Shown here: one piece after another, positions 8,583 through 15,763 of the stretch
Numbering within the stretch: position 1 is the first letter of the stretch
How the letters are laid out: each line of letters begins with the position of its first letter
Source of the DNA: Bog-159 sp035499555
GTDB lineage: Bacteria; Acidobacteriota; Terriglobia; Bryobacterales; Bryobacteraceae
Assembly (NCBI GenBank): GCA_035499555.1
Contig: DATJYO010000057.1
Span: forward strand, 124,001 to 188,000
Direction of reading: 5' to 3'
DNA: 64,000 nt
The notes under the pieces: generated by a model
What the model saw: the letters and a program-made list of their open reading frames with translations, nothing else
Told to the model about the DNA's origin: nothing
Databases searched by the model: none
Translations under genes and position numbers: made by a program

Positions 8583-10169
8583 CTAACCGAATTCCACCGA
8601 GCGCGCCAGCTTCACCGCTGGATTCTCGCGGAGCTGCTGCAACACGCTTTCGGGGACCACGCCGTCGGTGGTGACGATGGCGACCGCTTCGGCCGGTTCG
8701 CCCGGCGCGGGGCCGTCGCGGCGCCCCAGGGAGAAGTTCGCGATGTTGATTTGATTGCGGCCCAGCACTGTGCCCACGTGTCCGATGACGCCGGGAACGT
8801 CGTGGTTCTTCATGAAGATCAGGTGGCCGGAAAGCTGCGCCTCGCAGTAGATGCCGTCGACCTGGAGCAGGCGGGGCTTGCCCAGGAGGACGACGCCTTC
8901 CACCACCGTCACGCCGCAGTCGGTTTCAAGTTCCAGGCGGATCGAATCGGTGGGGCCGGAGCGCGCCTCGTGGCGTTCGTCCAGGTTCCAGCCGCGCTGC
9001 CCGGCGATCTGCATGGCGTTCACCAGGTTGGCGCGCTCGGAGACCGAGCGCCGCAGAACACCCGCCAGTCCGGCATTGCGCAGCAGGTTGGTATTGTTCT
9101 CGCCGATGCGGCCGAGGTAAACCAGGCGCACGGTCTTGGTGTGGCCGGCGGCGATGTAAGCCGCGAAGCTGCCCAGCCGCTCGGCCACGCTGATGTAAGG
9201 CCCCAGGGCGCGATACTGCTCAGGGGAGAGCGCGGGCATGTTGACCGCGTTTAACGCCACGCCGTTCTTCAAATACTCCACAATCTGCTCGGCGATACGC
9301 ACGCCGACGATCTCCTGCGCCTCCTCGGTGGAGCCGCCGATGTGCGGCGTGGCGAGCACCTTGTTGCCGGCGAACAGGGGATAGCCGGCCGGCGGCGGCT
9401 CGACGGGGAATACGTCAAGGGCGGCGGAGGCCACTTTTCCCGATTCGACGGCCTGGCGCAGGGCTTCGTCGTCGATCAGTTCGCCGCGCGCGCAGTTCAC
9501 CAGGCGTACGCCGGTCTTCATGCACGCCAGTGCGTCGTGCGAGATCATGCGCTCGGTTTCGGGAGTGAGCGCTACGTGCAGCGTGATGTAGTCGCTTTGG
9601 GCGTACAGGGTGGGCAGATCCACCAGGTCGATGCCCAGATCCTTGGCGATCTGGGGGGTGACATAGGGATCGTGGGCCAGCAGGCGCATTTCGAAGGCCC
9701 GCGCGCGCTTCAGCACTTCGCGGCCGATACTGCCGAGCCCCACGATGCCGAGGGACTTGCCGCGCAGCTCGCTGCCCAGAAACTTCTTCTTTTCCCATTT
9801 GCCGCCGGTGGTGGATTGATTGGCTTCCGGGATGCGGCGAGCCATGGCCAGCATGAGTGCCAGGGTATGCTCGGCGACCGAGATGGCGTTGCCGCCCGGC
9901 GTGTTCATCACCAGCACGCCGGCGGCGGTGGCGGCTTCCAGATCGACGTTGTCGACGCCCACGCCCGCGCGGCCGATCACGCGCAGGCAGGGCGCTTTGG
10001 CGAGCACCGCCGGATTCACCTGCACGGCGCTGCGCACGATCAAAGCGTCGGCGGCGGCGAGGTGATTGGCGTATTCTTTGGGGCTGGAGACGATCACGTC
10101 CCAACCGGGCTGAGACTTCAGATGCGCGACGGCAGCCTCGGCCAGTGGCTCGGCGACGAGGATGGTCAT
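8583..10169 (-). CDS. serA: D-3-phosphoglycerate dehydrogenase (serine biosynthesis, type 1 with ASB and ACT domains)
   Basis: 528 residues, the normal length for the long form of PHGDH. It oxidises 3-phosphoglycerate to 3-phosphohydroxypyruvate with NAD+, the first step of serine synthesis. Visible features are the Rossmann loop GIVGLGSIGREV near residue 145, the substrate Arg in NCARGELID near 230, the catalytic Glu in DVFPVEPP, and the catalytic His in TPHIGGSTEEA near 280. The intervening (ASB) domain covers about 315-450. The C-terminal ACT domain (MKNHDVPGVIGHVGTVLGRNQINIANF) is the usual site for serine feedback. Its ATG overlaps the stop of the aminotransferase gene by 4 nt, so both are translated as a coupled pair and supply consecutive steps. 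Confidence 0.97.
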   Translation of the reverse strand: MTILVAEPLAEAAVAHLKSQPGWDVIVSSPKEYANHLAAADALIVRSAVQVNPAVLAKAPCLRVIGRAGVGVDNVDLEAATAAGVLVMNTPGGNAISVAEHTLALMLAMARRIPEANQSTTGGKWEKKKFLGSELRGKSLGIVGLGSIGREVLKRARAFEMRLLAHDPYVTPQIAKDLGIDLVDLPTLYAQSDYITLHVALTPETERMISHDALACMKTGVRLVNCARGELIDDEALRQAVESGKVASAALDVFPVEPPPAGYPLFAGNKVLATPHIGGSTEEAQEIVGVRIAEQIVEYLKNGVALNAVNMPALSPEQYRALGPYISVAERLGSFAAYIAAGHTKTVRLVYLGRIGENNTNLLRNAGLAGVLRRSVSERANLVNAMQIAGQRGWNLDERHEARSGPTDSIRLELETDCGVTVVEGVVLLGKPRLLQVDGIYCEAQLSGHLIFMKNHDVPGVIGHVGTVLGRNQINIANFSLGRRDGPAPGEPAEAVAIVTTDGVVPESVLQQLRENPAVKLARSVEFG

Positions 10170-11338
10170 GCGTGCACGGGTTGCGGCGCCACCGCCACTT
10201 CGCTATAGATGCGCTCGACCGCGGCGACACCTTTGCCGAATTCGACCGGATAGCCGTTGGCGTGCAGGATGATTTCGAGTCCCGCGGCCATGGCGAACAG
10301 ATCGGCGAAATCGAAGTAGCCCAAATGCGCGATGCGGAAAATCTGGCCTTTCATGGTGCCCTGGCCGTTGGCGATGATCGCGCCGAAGCGGTTCTTGAAC
10401 TCCTTGACGATGACGCCGGAATCCATGCCGCGCGGGGCCTTCACGGCGGTGACCGAGGAGCCCGGCGAACCGGGGGCGAACAGTTCGAGGCCCAGTTCCT
10501 GGACCGCGGCGCGCGTGGCGCGGGCCAGCAGTTGGGCGTTTTCGATCAGCTTGGCCATACCGAGCTGCTTCACATATTTGAGCGCTTCGGCCAGGGCCAG
10601 GATCAAAGCGGTGGAAGGCGTCCAACTGGATTCGCCGGCATCGCCGCTCTTTTTCTCCTTTTTCAGGTTGAAGTAGTAATGCGGCAGCGTGGACTTTTCG
10701 GCAAAGGCCCAGGCTTTCGGGCTGATGGACAGGAATGCCAATCCGGGCGGGATCATGAAGGCTTTCTGGGAGCCGCCGATGACTACGTCCATGCCCCAGC
10801 CGTCGATATCGAGCGGCATGGTGCCGAGGCCGGTGATGGCGTCCACCACGAAGATCGCGCCGGTTTTGGCGACGGCCTGGGCCATGGCGCGCACGTCGTG
10901 GGCTGCGCCGGTCGAGGTTTCCGAGGCCTGCACGAAGACGCCGCGGGTGGCCGGTTCCGCGGCCAAAGCTGCCTGGACGGTGGCGGGCGACACCACTTCG
11001 CCGTACGGCGCGCTGAGGACGGTGGCGTCCAAGCCATAAGCCTTGGCGATTTCCACCCAGCGCTCGCCGAATTTTCCAGCGGCACATACGATTACCTTGT
11101 CGCCGCGCGAGAACAGGTTCGACACCGAAGCGTCCAGGGCTCCGGTGCCCGAGGAGCAGAACATCAGGACATCATGGGCCGTGCCCATGACCTCTTTCAG
11201 GTCCGCAAGCGCGGATCGGTATACCTTGCGGAAATCCTCCGTGCGGTGATGGATGTCCGCCGCCATCATGGCATGCAGGGCGGGGGGATAAAGAGGCGTC
11301 GGGCCGGGCGTCAACAGTCGTTGCTTCTTAATATGCAT
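10166..11338 (-). CDS. Class V PLP aminotransferase, probable phosphoserine aminotransferase partner of SerA
   Basis: About 390 residues starting MHIKKQRLLTPGPTPLYP; AAAGG lies about 7 nt upstream, and the longer in-frame extension to 11392 has no family similarity. This is the alanine-glyoxylate/serine-pyruvate branch of class V aminotransferases: TPGPTPL at the N-terminus, FVVDAITGLGTMPLDIDGWGMD, and the PLP-binding lysine in GGSQKAFMIPPG near residue 193. It is not a classical SerC by motif. Direct 4-nt overlap with serA suggests that it converts 3-phosphohydroxypyruvate to phosphoserine, as class V enzymes beside serA are thought to do in other lineages. A glyoxylate aminotransferase role remains possible. 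Confidence is high for the family and moderate for the substrate. Confidence 0.9.
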   Translation of the reverse strand: MHIKKQRLLTPGPTPLYPPALHAMMAADIHHRTEDFRKVYRSALADLKEVMGTAHDVLMFCSSGTGALDASVSNLFSRGDKVIVCAAGKFGERWVEIAKAYGLDATVLSAPYGEVVSPATVQAALAAEPATRGVFVQASETSTGAAHDVRAMAQAVAKTGAIFVVDAITGLGTMPLDIDGWGMDVVIGGSQKAFMIPPGLAFLSISPKAWAFAEKSTLPHYYFNLKKEKKSGDAGESSWTPSTALILALAEALKYVKQLGMAKLIENAQLLARATRAAVQELGLELFAPGSPGSSVTAVKAPRGMDSGVIVKEFKNRFGAIIANGQGTMKGQIFRIAHLGYFDFADLFAMAAGLEIILHANGYPVEFGKGVAAVERIYSEVAVAPQPVHA

Positions 11339-11422
11339 GGCGGGACCTTTAGTACTCCAGCTTAACAGAGTGAATCCGCCGCGGGCTGTCACAGTCCGGG
11401 GCCGGGAGGACCGGCGGGAACG

Positions 11423-12883
11423 TCAGAACCAGCGGCTCATGATCACCTTCTGTTCGGTGTAGAAAGCGACGGCGTCGCGGCCGTGCGCGTGCAAGTCGCC
11501 GTAGAAGGAATTCTTCCAGCCGGAGAACGGGAAGAAGGCCATGGGCGCCGCGACGCCTACATTGACGCCCACCATGCCGACCTCGACGCGCGCGGCGTAC
11601 TCGCGGGCGGACTTGCCGTCGGCGGTGAAAATCGAAGTCGTGTTGCCGAAGGCGGAACGATTCACCAGGGCGATGGCATGATCCAGATCCTTCACGCGAA
11701 TCACGCTAAGCACGGGGCCGAAGATCTCTTCGCGGGCGATGGTCATTTCCGGCGCCACGCCGTCGAACACCGTTGGTCCTACGAAAAATCCGTCGCCGCC
11801 CTGCGCGCGCTCCCGGCCATCCACCAGCAGGGTGGCGCCTTCGGCGATCCCCTTTTCGATGTAGCCGAGCACGCGCTGGCGATGTTCGGCGGTGACCAGC
11901 GGTCCCATCTCGGTTTCGGGCGCGGCGCCGTCACCGATGCGCAGGGCGCGGACCTTGTCGAGCAGGGCGGCGAGCAACGGCTGCGATTCGCCGACAGCCA
12001 CGAGCACGCTGCCCGCCAGGCAGCGCTCGCCGGCCGCGCCGAAAGCCGAGCCCATGATGGCATCCACGCTCCTGGGGATATCCGCGTCCGGCATCACGAC
12101 CAGATGGTTCTTGGCGCCGCCCAGCGCCTGCACCCGTTTGCCGTGGGCGGCGGCGGTCTGGTAGACATACTGGGCCACCGGGCTCGACCCCACGAAGGAG
12201 ATGGCGCGCACCAGCGGATGCGCCAGCAGGGCGTCGACAGTTTCGCGCGCGCCGTGCAGCAGGTTGTAGACGCCCGCGGGCAGGCCGGCATCGTGCAGCA
12301 GTTCGGCGGTGCGGGTGGGGGTCAACGGCACTTTTTCGGAAGGCTTCAGAATGAAAGCATTGCCGCACGCGATGGCAAACGGAAACATCCACATGGGGAC
12401 CATGGCCGGAAAATTGAACGGGGTAATGCCGGCGCACACGCCCAGCGGCTGGCGAATGGTCTGGCAGTCGATGCCTTTGGAGACGTTTTCGAGCGAATGG
12501 CCCATCATGAGGCTGGGCATGCCGCAGGCTACCTCGACCATCTGGATGGCGCGGCGCACGCTGCCCGCGGCGTCCTCGCGCGTCTTGCCGTTTTCGGTGG
12601 AGAGAATGCGCGCGATCTCGGCGGCGTGCTTTTCCAGCAGGTCCTTGTAACGGTAAAAGACCTGTACGCGCTCCACCACCGGCACCTCGCGCCACTTCAG
12701 AAAGGCGGCGTGGGCGGCGCGGGCGGCCCGGTCCACATCATCGGCGGTGGCGTAGGGAACTTGCGCAATCGCCTGGCCGGTGGCCGGATTCGTGACGGGA
12801 TGAAGCGGGCGCCCAGGCGTCTCTTCCCATTGGCCGTTGGTGTAGAACTTGACAGTGTGCAGTGCGGTTTCCGTAGCGGTCAT
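11423..12883 (-). CDS. mmsA: CoA-acylating methylmalonate-semialdehyde dehydrogenase
   Basis: 486 residues, the standard size for the family. It converts methylmalonate or malonate semialdehyde plus CoA and NAD+ to propionyl-CoA or acetyl-CoA in valine, pyrimidine or inositol breakdown. Family marks include the N-terminal GQWEETPGRPLHPVTNPATG, ITPFNFPAMVPMWMFPFAIACGN, ALGGAKNHLVVMPDAD, the catalytic cysteine in GAAGERCLAGS near residue 285, EIFGPVLSV, and FPFSGWKNSFYGDLHAHG near the end. The ATG at 12883 has GGAG about 5 nt upstream. The frame stays open to 13033, but that extension is low-complexity and unlike the family. It stands alone, upstream of the unrelated plus-strand gene at 13080. 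Confidence 0.96.
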   Translation of the reverse strand: MTATETALHTVKFYTNGQWEETPGRPLHPVTNPATGQAIAQVPYATADDVDRAARAAHAAFLKWREVPVVERVQVFYRYKDLLEKHAAEIARILSTENGKTREDAAGSVRRAIQMVEVACGMPSLMMGHSLENVSKGIDCQTIRQPLGVCAGITPFNFPAMVPMWMFPFAIACGNAFILKPSEKVPLTPTRTAELLHDAGLPAGVYNLLHGARETVDALLAHPLVRAISFVGSSPVAQYVYQTAAAHGKRVQALGGAKNHLVVMPDADIPRSVDAIMGSAFGAAGERCLAGSVLVAVGESQPLLAALLDKVRALRIGDGAAPETEMGPLVTAEHRQRVLGYIEKGIAEGATLLVDGRERAQGGDGFFVGPTVFDGVAPEMTIAREEIFGPVLSVIRVKDLDHAIALVNRSAFGNTTSIFTADGKSAREYAARVEVGMVGVNVGVAAPMAFFPFSGWKNSFYGDLHAHGRDAVAFYTEQKVIMSRWF

Positions 12884-13079
12884 GGATCTCCGGTGCTCTC
12901 GCATCATGGTACACCAGCGGGTCGTGCGCGACAAAACCGCGCGTGGCGTTTTACACGTTAATGGCCGCCGCCGGGCGCTGGCCGCCGCCACGGCGCGTGG
13001 ATCCCATGCGGGCGCGACGCGCGGAATGATCACCCAACCTCCAGCGGGTTGGCTCGTCTAAGAGGCGAGGAGCATACCG

Positions 13080-13862
13080 ATGAACAAGATCCTTGTACTG
13101 GCCCTTTGCCTGGCGCCGGCGGCGCTGCCGCAGGAGAAAACCCTCAGTTGCGACGAAGGCGGCAGCCACTGGCGCGATCACGATCGTTATTGCGAGATGC
13201 GCGAGGCCGTCGTGCCCGCCGGCGGCATGCTGGAGGTGGACGGCGGCACCAACGGCGGCATCGCCATCAAGGCCGCCAACCGGTCGGACATCCTGGTTCG
13301 CAGCCGGGTTGAGGCCCAGGCGGAAGAGGGAACCGGCTCCCGGCAGATCGTCTCCGCGATCCGGGTGGAGACCGCGGGAGGCCGGGTGTACGCGAACGGT
13401 CCCGCCGGCGACGACCGCCAGAGCTGGAGTGTCAGCTACGAGGTTTTCGTCCCCGCCAAGACCGATCTGGTATTGAAGACCCACAACGGCGGTATCAGTA
13501 TCAACGGCGTGGAGGGGCACATTAAGTTCCAGGCAGTCAATGGCGGGGTTTCCCTGAGGCGGCTGGCCGGATCGGTGGAAGGCCACACCACCAACGGCGG
13601 TCTGCACCTGGAATTGGCGGACGACCATTGGCAAGGCGACCAATGCGACGTCTCCACCACTAACGGCGGAGTGACGATCCGGGTTCCCTCCAATTACTCG
13701 GCGCACCTGGAAACCGGCACAGTCAACGGCGGGGTGAAGATCGATTTCCCGGTGACCGTGCAGGGCGAGATCAACCGGCAGATCGCGGTGGACCTGGGCG
13801 CGGGCGGCCGGCTGGTGCGGGCGACCACTACCAACGGCGGCGTGCGCGTCGAACGGATGTGA
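13080..13862 (+). CDS. Exported DUF4097-like adhesin-type beta-solenoid with NGG ladder
   Basis: 260 residues with a signal peptide (MNKILVLALCLAPAALP). From about residue 55 the tripeptide NGG returns in a regular ladder: TNGGIAI, HNGGISI, VNGGVSL, TNGGLHL, TNGGVTI, VNGGVKI and TNGGVRV, at roughly 15-40 residue spacing, each followed by alternating hydrophobic residues. This is the pattern of the DUF4097 (putative adhesin) fold, a parallel beta-solenoid in which asparagine-glycine turns stack. Proteins of this type are usually found at the envelope; their biochemical role is not known. GAGG and GGAG precede the ATG at a suitable distance. It runs divergently from mmsA. Confidence 0.75.
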   Translation: MNKILVLALCLAPAALPQEKTLSCDEGGSHWRDHDRYCEMREAVVPAGGMLEVDGGTNGGIAIKAANRSDILVRSRVEAQAEEGTGSRQIVSAIRVETAGGRVYANGPAGDDRQSWSVSYEVFVPAKTDLVLKTHNGGISINGVEGHIKFQAVNGGVSLRRLAGSVEGHTTNGGLHLELADDHWQGDQCDVSTTNGGVTIRVPSNYSAHLETGTVNGGVKIDFPVTVQGEINRQIAVDLGAGGRLVRATTTNGGVRVERM

Positions 13863-13873
13863 ACGGACCGGCC

Positions 13874-13882
13874 TGATATACT
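13874..13882 (+). promoter_or_regulatory. Extended -10 promoter, probably for a leaderless transcript of the 13890 gene
   Basis: TGA followed by TATACT (13877-13882) is an extended -10 element with five of six consensus bases. Only 7 nt separate it from the ATG at 13890, so transcription would start at or within a base of the start codon. No Shine-Dalgarno sequence exists in that gap. Confidence 0.5.
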
Positions 13883-13889
13883 CGGGTCG

Positions 13890-14300
13890 ATGCGATTCGC
13901 CAAAATCGTTTTCTGGTGCGCCGGCGGATTTGGCCTGCTGGCGCTCCTGCCGCTGTATTTTATCTTCGATCTGGTGGGGCGCATGGACCCGCCGCCGGTG
14001 ACGCATCCGCAGTTTTACTTTGGTTTCGCCGGCGTGGCTCTGGCCTGGCAATTCGCGTTCTTCGTGATTGCCACCGACCCGGTGCGGTTCCGGCCCATGA
14101 TGATCCCGTCGATTCTGGAAAAAGCCAGCTACGTGGCGGCGCTGGCGGTGCTCTATCTCCAGGGACGCCTCTCCGCACCGCAAGCCGTCACCGGCTTGCC
14201 GGACGCGCTGCTGGGCGTCCTATTCGCCGTGGCGTTTGTCAGAACCGCCGCCGGCAAGGCGGCGCCGCACGCCGCATCATCTGCCCGTCTTTTGGTCTAA
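13890..14300 (+). CDS. Small four-helix membrane protein of unknown function
   Basis: 136 residues with four hydrophobic stretches: IVFWCAGGFGLLALLPLYFIF, FGFAGVALAWQFAFFVIA, YVAALAVLYL and ALLGVLFAVAFV. The segment DPVRFRPMMIPSILEKASY between helices 2 and 3 is conserved-looking and polar. I do not recognise the family with certainty. The gene lies 28 nt downstream of the NGG-ladder gene but seems to have its own promoter. Its last 24 nt overlap tail-to-tail with the gene at 14277-14726 on the other strand. Confidence 0.7.
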   Translation: MRFAKIVFWCAGGFGLLALLPLYFIFDLVGRMDPPPVTHPQFYFGFAGVALAWQFAFFVIATDPVRFRPMMIPSILEKASYVAALAVLYLQGRLSAPQAVTGLPDALLGVLFAVAFVRTAAGKAAPHAASSARLLV

Positions 14301-14726
14301 CACGGTGCGTCCCGCCTCGAAGGCGTGCCGCGCCTGGCTGGGGCTGCCGCTGCCGGACGGGAGGCTGGCGCCGTCGTGAGCTTCGCTGTACAGCGTCTGC
14401 CGCAGCGCGTCCTGCATCTGCGAGACAGTCTGCGCATCCGCGGTGGATAGCGTGCCGCCGTCGTTCTGGCGATCGGCCACGATCTGGTTGTGGATGGAGG
14501 AGACCTGGCTGTAGAGTTGTTTGGCCTGGTCGCTGCTGATGTTGCCCTGTTCCTGATTCCAGGCGATGCGCCCGGTCAGTTGGGTTTCCCGGATCGCCGC
14601 GGGGCTGAGTTCCAGGGTGTCGGTGGTATCGGCGCTCTCCGCCTGGGTTGTAGACCTATGGGTGGCCGCCGTCGCGGCCGGATTCTGTGAGTGCATCGTG
14701 CTTGGCTGCAGGGTGATGGGTGTCAC
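14277..14726 (-). CDS. Hypothetical soluble protein, 149 aa
   Basis: 149 residues from a GTG start that has GAGG 10 nt upstream; the ATG at 14696 has no ribosome-binding site. The first 40 residues are Ser/Thr/Ala-rich and probably disordered. They lead into LELSPAAIRETQLTGRIAWNQEQGNISSDQAKQLYSQVSSIHNQI, a predicted helical pair, and then a Gln/Ser-rich tail. There is no signal peptide or membrane segment. Similar short proteins occur in Acidobacteria, but I cannot name a family. The 3' end overlaps the end of the convergent gene 13890-14300 by 24 nt. Confidence 0.6.
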   Translation of the reverse strand: MTPITLQPSTMHSQNPAATAATHRSTTQAESADTTDTLELSPAAIRETQLTGRIAWNQEQGNISSDQAKQLYSQVSSIHNQIVADRQNDGGTLSTADAQTVSQMQDALRQTLYSEAHDGASLPSGSGSPSQARHAFEAGRTVLDQKTGR

Positions 14727-14772
14727 TGAACTTATACCTCAGGGAATCCATCGGCGGGTGGCCGGCGATACC

Positions 14773-15759
14773 TTAGGATTCGGCGCCGGACCGGCGGCGA
14801 AGGTACGGTTCCGGAACCAACAGCGTCAACGCATCCGGCACGATCTCCACGCTGGCCGGGATATGGCCCGCGTATTCGCCGTCCACCTGAATGTAGACCC
14901 GCCGGTCGGCCGTGCCGGGCAGGCAGACCTGCGTGGCGCGCAGCAGCGAGATGCCGCGAACCCCGGTCAGCTTGCGGACGGCCACCCGCGCCAGGTAGCC
15001 CAGGAAACGGTACGAGCTGCGGCCTTCGAACAGCACCACTTCGAAACGATCGTCGAGCAGGCTGATGTTCTGCGCGATCTCCAGGTCGCCGCCGTAGTTG
15101 CGGACCTTGCTGATCAAGGCGAACGAACAGTTCACGCGGCGGCCGTCCACCAGCACCTCGAATTCGTCCAGGTCGCGGCCAATCAGGCTGAAGCCGCCAA
15201 CCCAGTAAGCCAGCTTGCCGAAGCGGGCCTTCAGCGGAAGGCTGAGATTATAGACGATCTTGGCATCCAATCCGATGCCCGCCATCAGCAGGAAGAGGCG
15301 GGTACGCTCGGAGCCGTTCACACATTGCAGGCGGCCCAGGGAGATGCGCCGGGGAACGCACGCGGCCAACGCGGTGGCGGCGTGTTCGATGCTCGATCCC
15401 AGGCCCAACTCGTTGGCCAGAACATTGGCGGTGCCCGCCGGCAGGATGCCCAGCGGCACGTCGGAAAATGCCACGCCGGCGGCGATCTCGTTGATGGTGC
15501 CGTCGCCGCCGGCCGCCAGGATCAACTCCGCGCCGTCGGCGATGCTGCGGCGGGCGATGGCGCCGGCCGTGCCGGGCCCCTGGGTGGGGACGAGCCAGGT
15601 CTCGTGACCCGCCTCGCGCAGGATTTCGGCGGCGGTGGAAAGGCGTTTCAGGCCCTTGGTTCCCATTTTGCCGGCGAAGGGATTGTAAATAATGATGGTC
15701 TTGCGGGCGGCGGCTATAATCTCACTCCAGTCCTCTAAGTTTAAACTAATAGAGAACAA
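14773..15759 (-). CDS. Diacylglycerol kinase-type lipid kinase (YegS/DgkB family)
   Basis: About 328 residues. The catalytic signature GGDGTINEIAAG near residue 85, the N-terminal TIIIYNPFAGK, and PLGILPAGTANVLANELG place it in the DAGK/YegS/sphingosine kinase family, which phosphorylates lipids at the inner face of the cytoplasmic membrane with ATP. The second domain contains the family pattern FLLMAGIGLDAKIV and ends in a beta-rich part with VYIQVDGEY. The start is uncertain: TTG codons at 15759 and 15771 both lack a ribosome-binding site, and the family usually begins only a few residues before IIIYNP, so the true start could be as late as about 15710. It is divergent from ligA with almost no intergenic space. 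Confidence 0.85.
   Translation of the reverse strand: MFSISLNLEDWSEIIAAARKTIIIYNPFAGKMGTKGLKRLSTAAEILREAGHETWLVPTQGPGTAGAIARRSIADGAELILAAGGDGTINEIAAGVAFSDVPLGILPAGTANVLANELGLGSSIEHAATALAACVPRRISLGRLQCVNGSERTRLFLLMAGIGLDAKIVYNLSLPLKARFGKLAYWVGGFSLIGRDLDEFEVLVDGRRVNCSFALISKVRNYGGDLEIAQNISLLDDRFEVVLFEGRSSYRFLGYLARVAVRKLTGVRGISLLRATQVCLPGTADRRVYIQVDGEYAGHIPASVEIVPDALTLLVPEPYLRRRSGAES
15715..15720 (+). promoter_or_regulatory. Candidate -10 box for ligA
   Basis: A consensus TATAAT lies 44 nt upstream of the ligA ATG, inside the 5' coding part of the divergent lipid kinase. No good -35 box was found at 16-18 nt. Confidence 0.35.
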
Positions 15760-15763
15760 GCCG

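Noticed and set aside
11483..12961. Plus-strand open frame of almost 500 codons opposite mmsA
   Set aside because: His/Gly/Ala-rich shadow of a well-conserved dehydrogenase gene.
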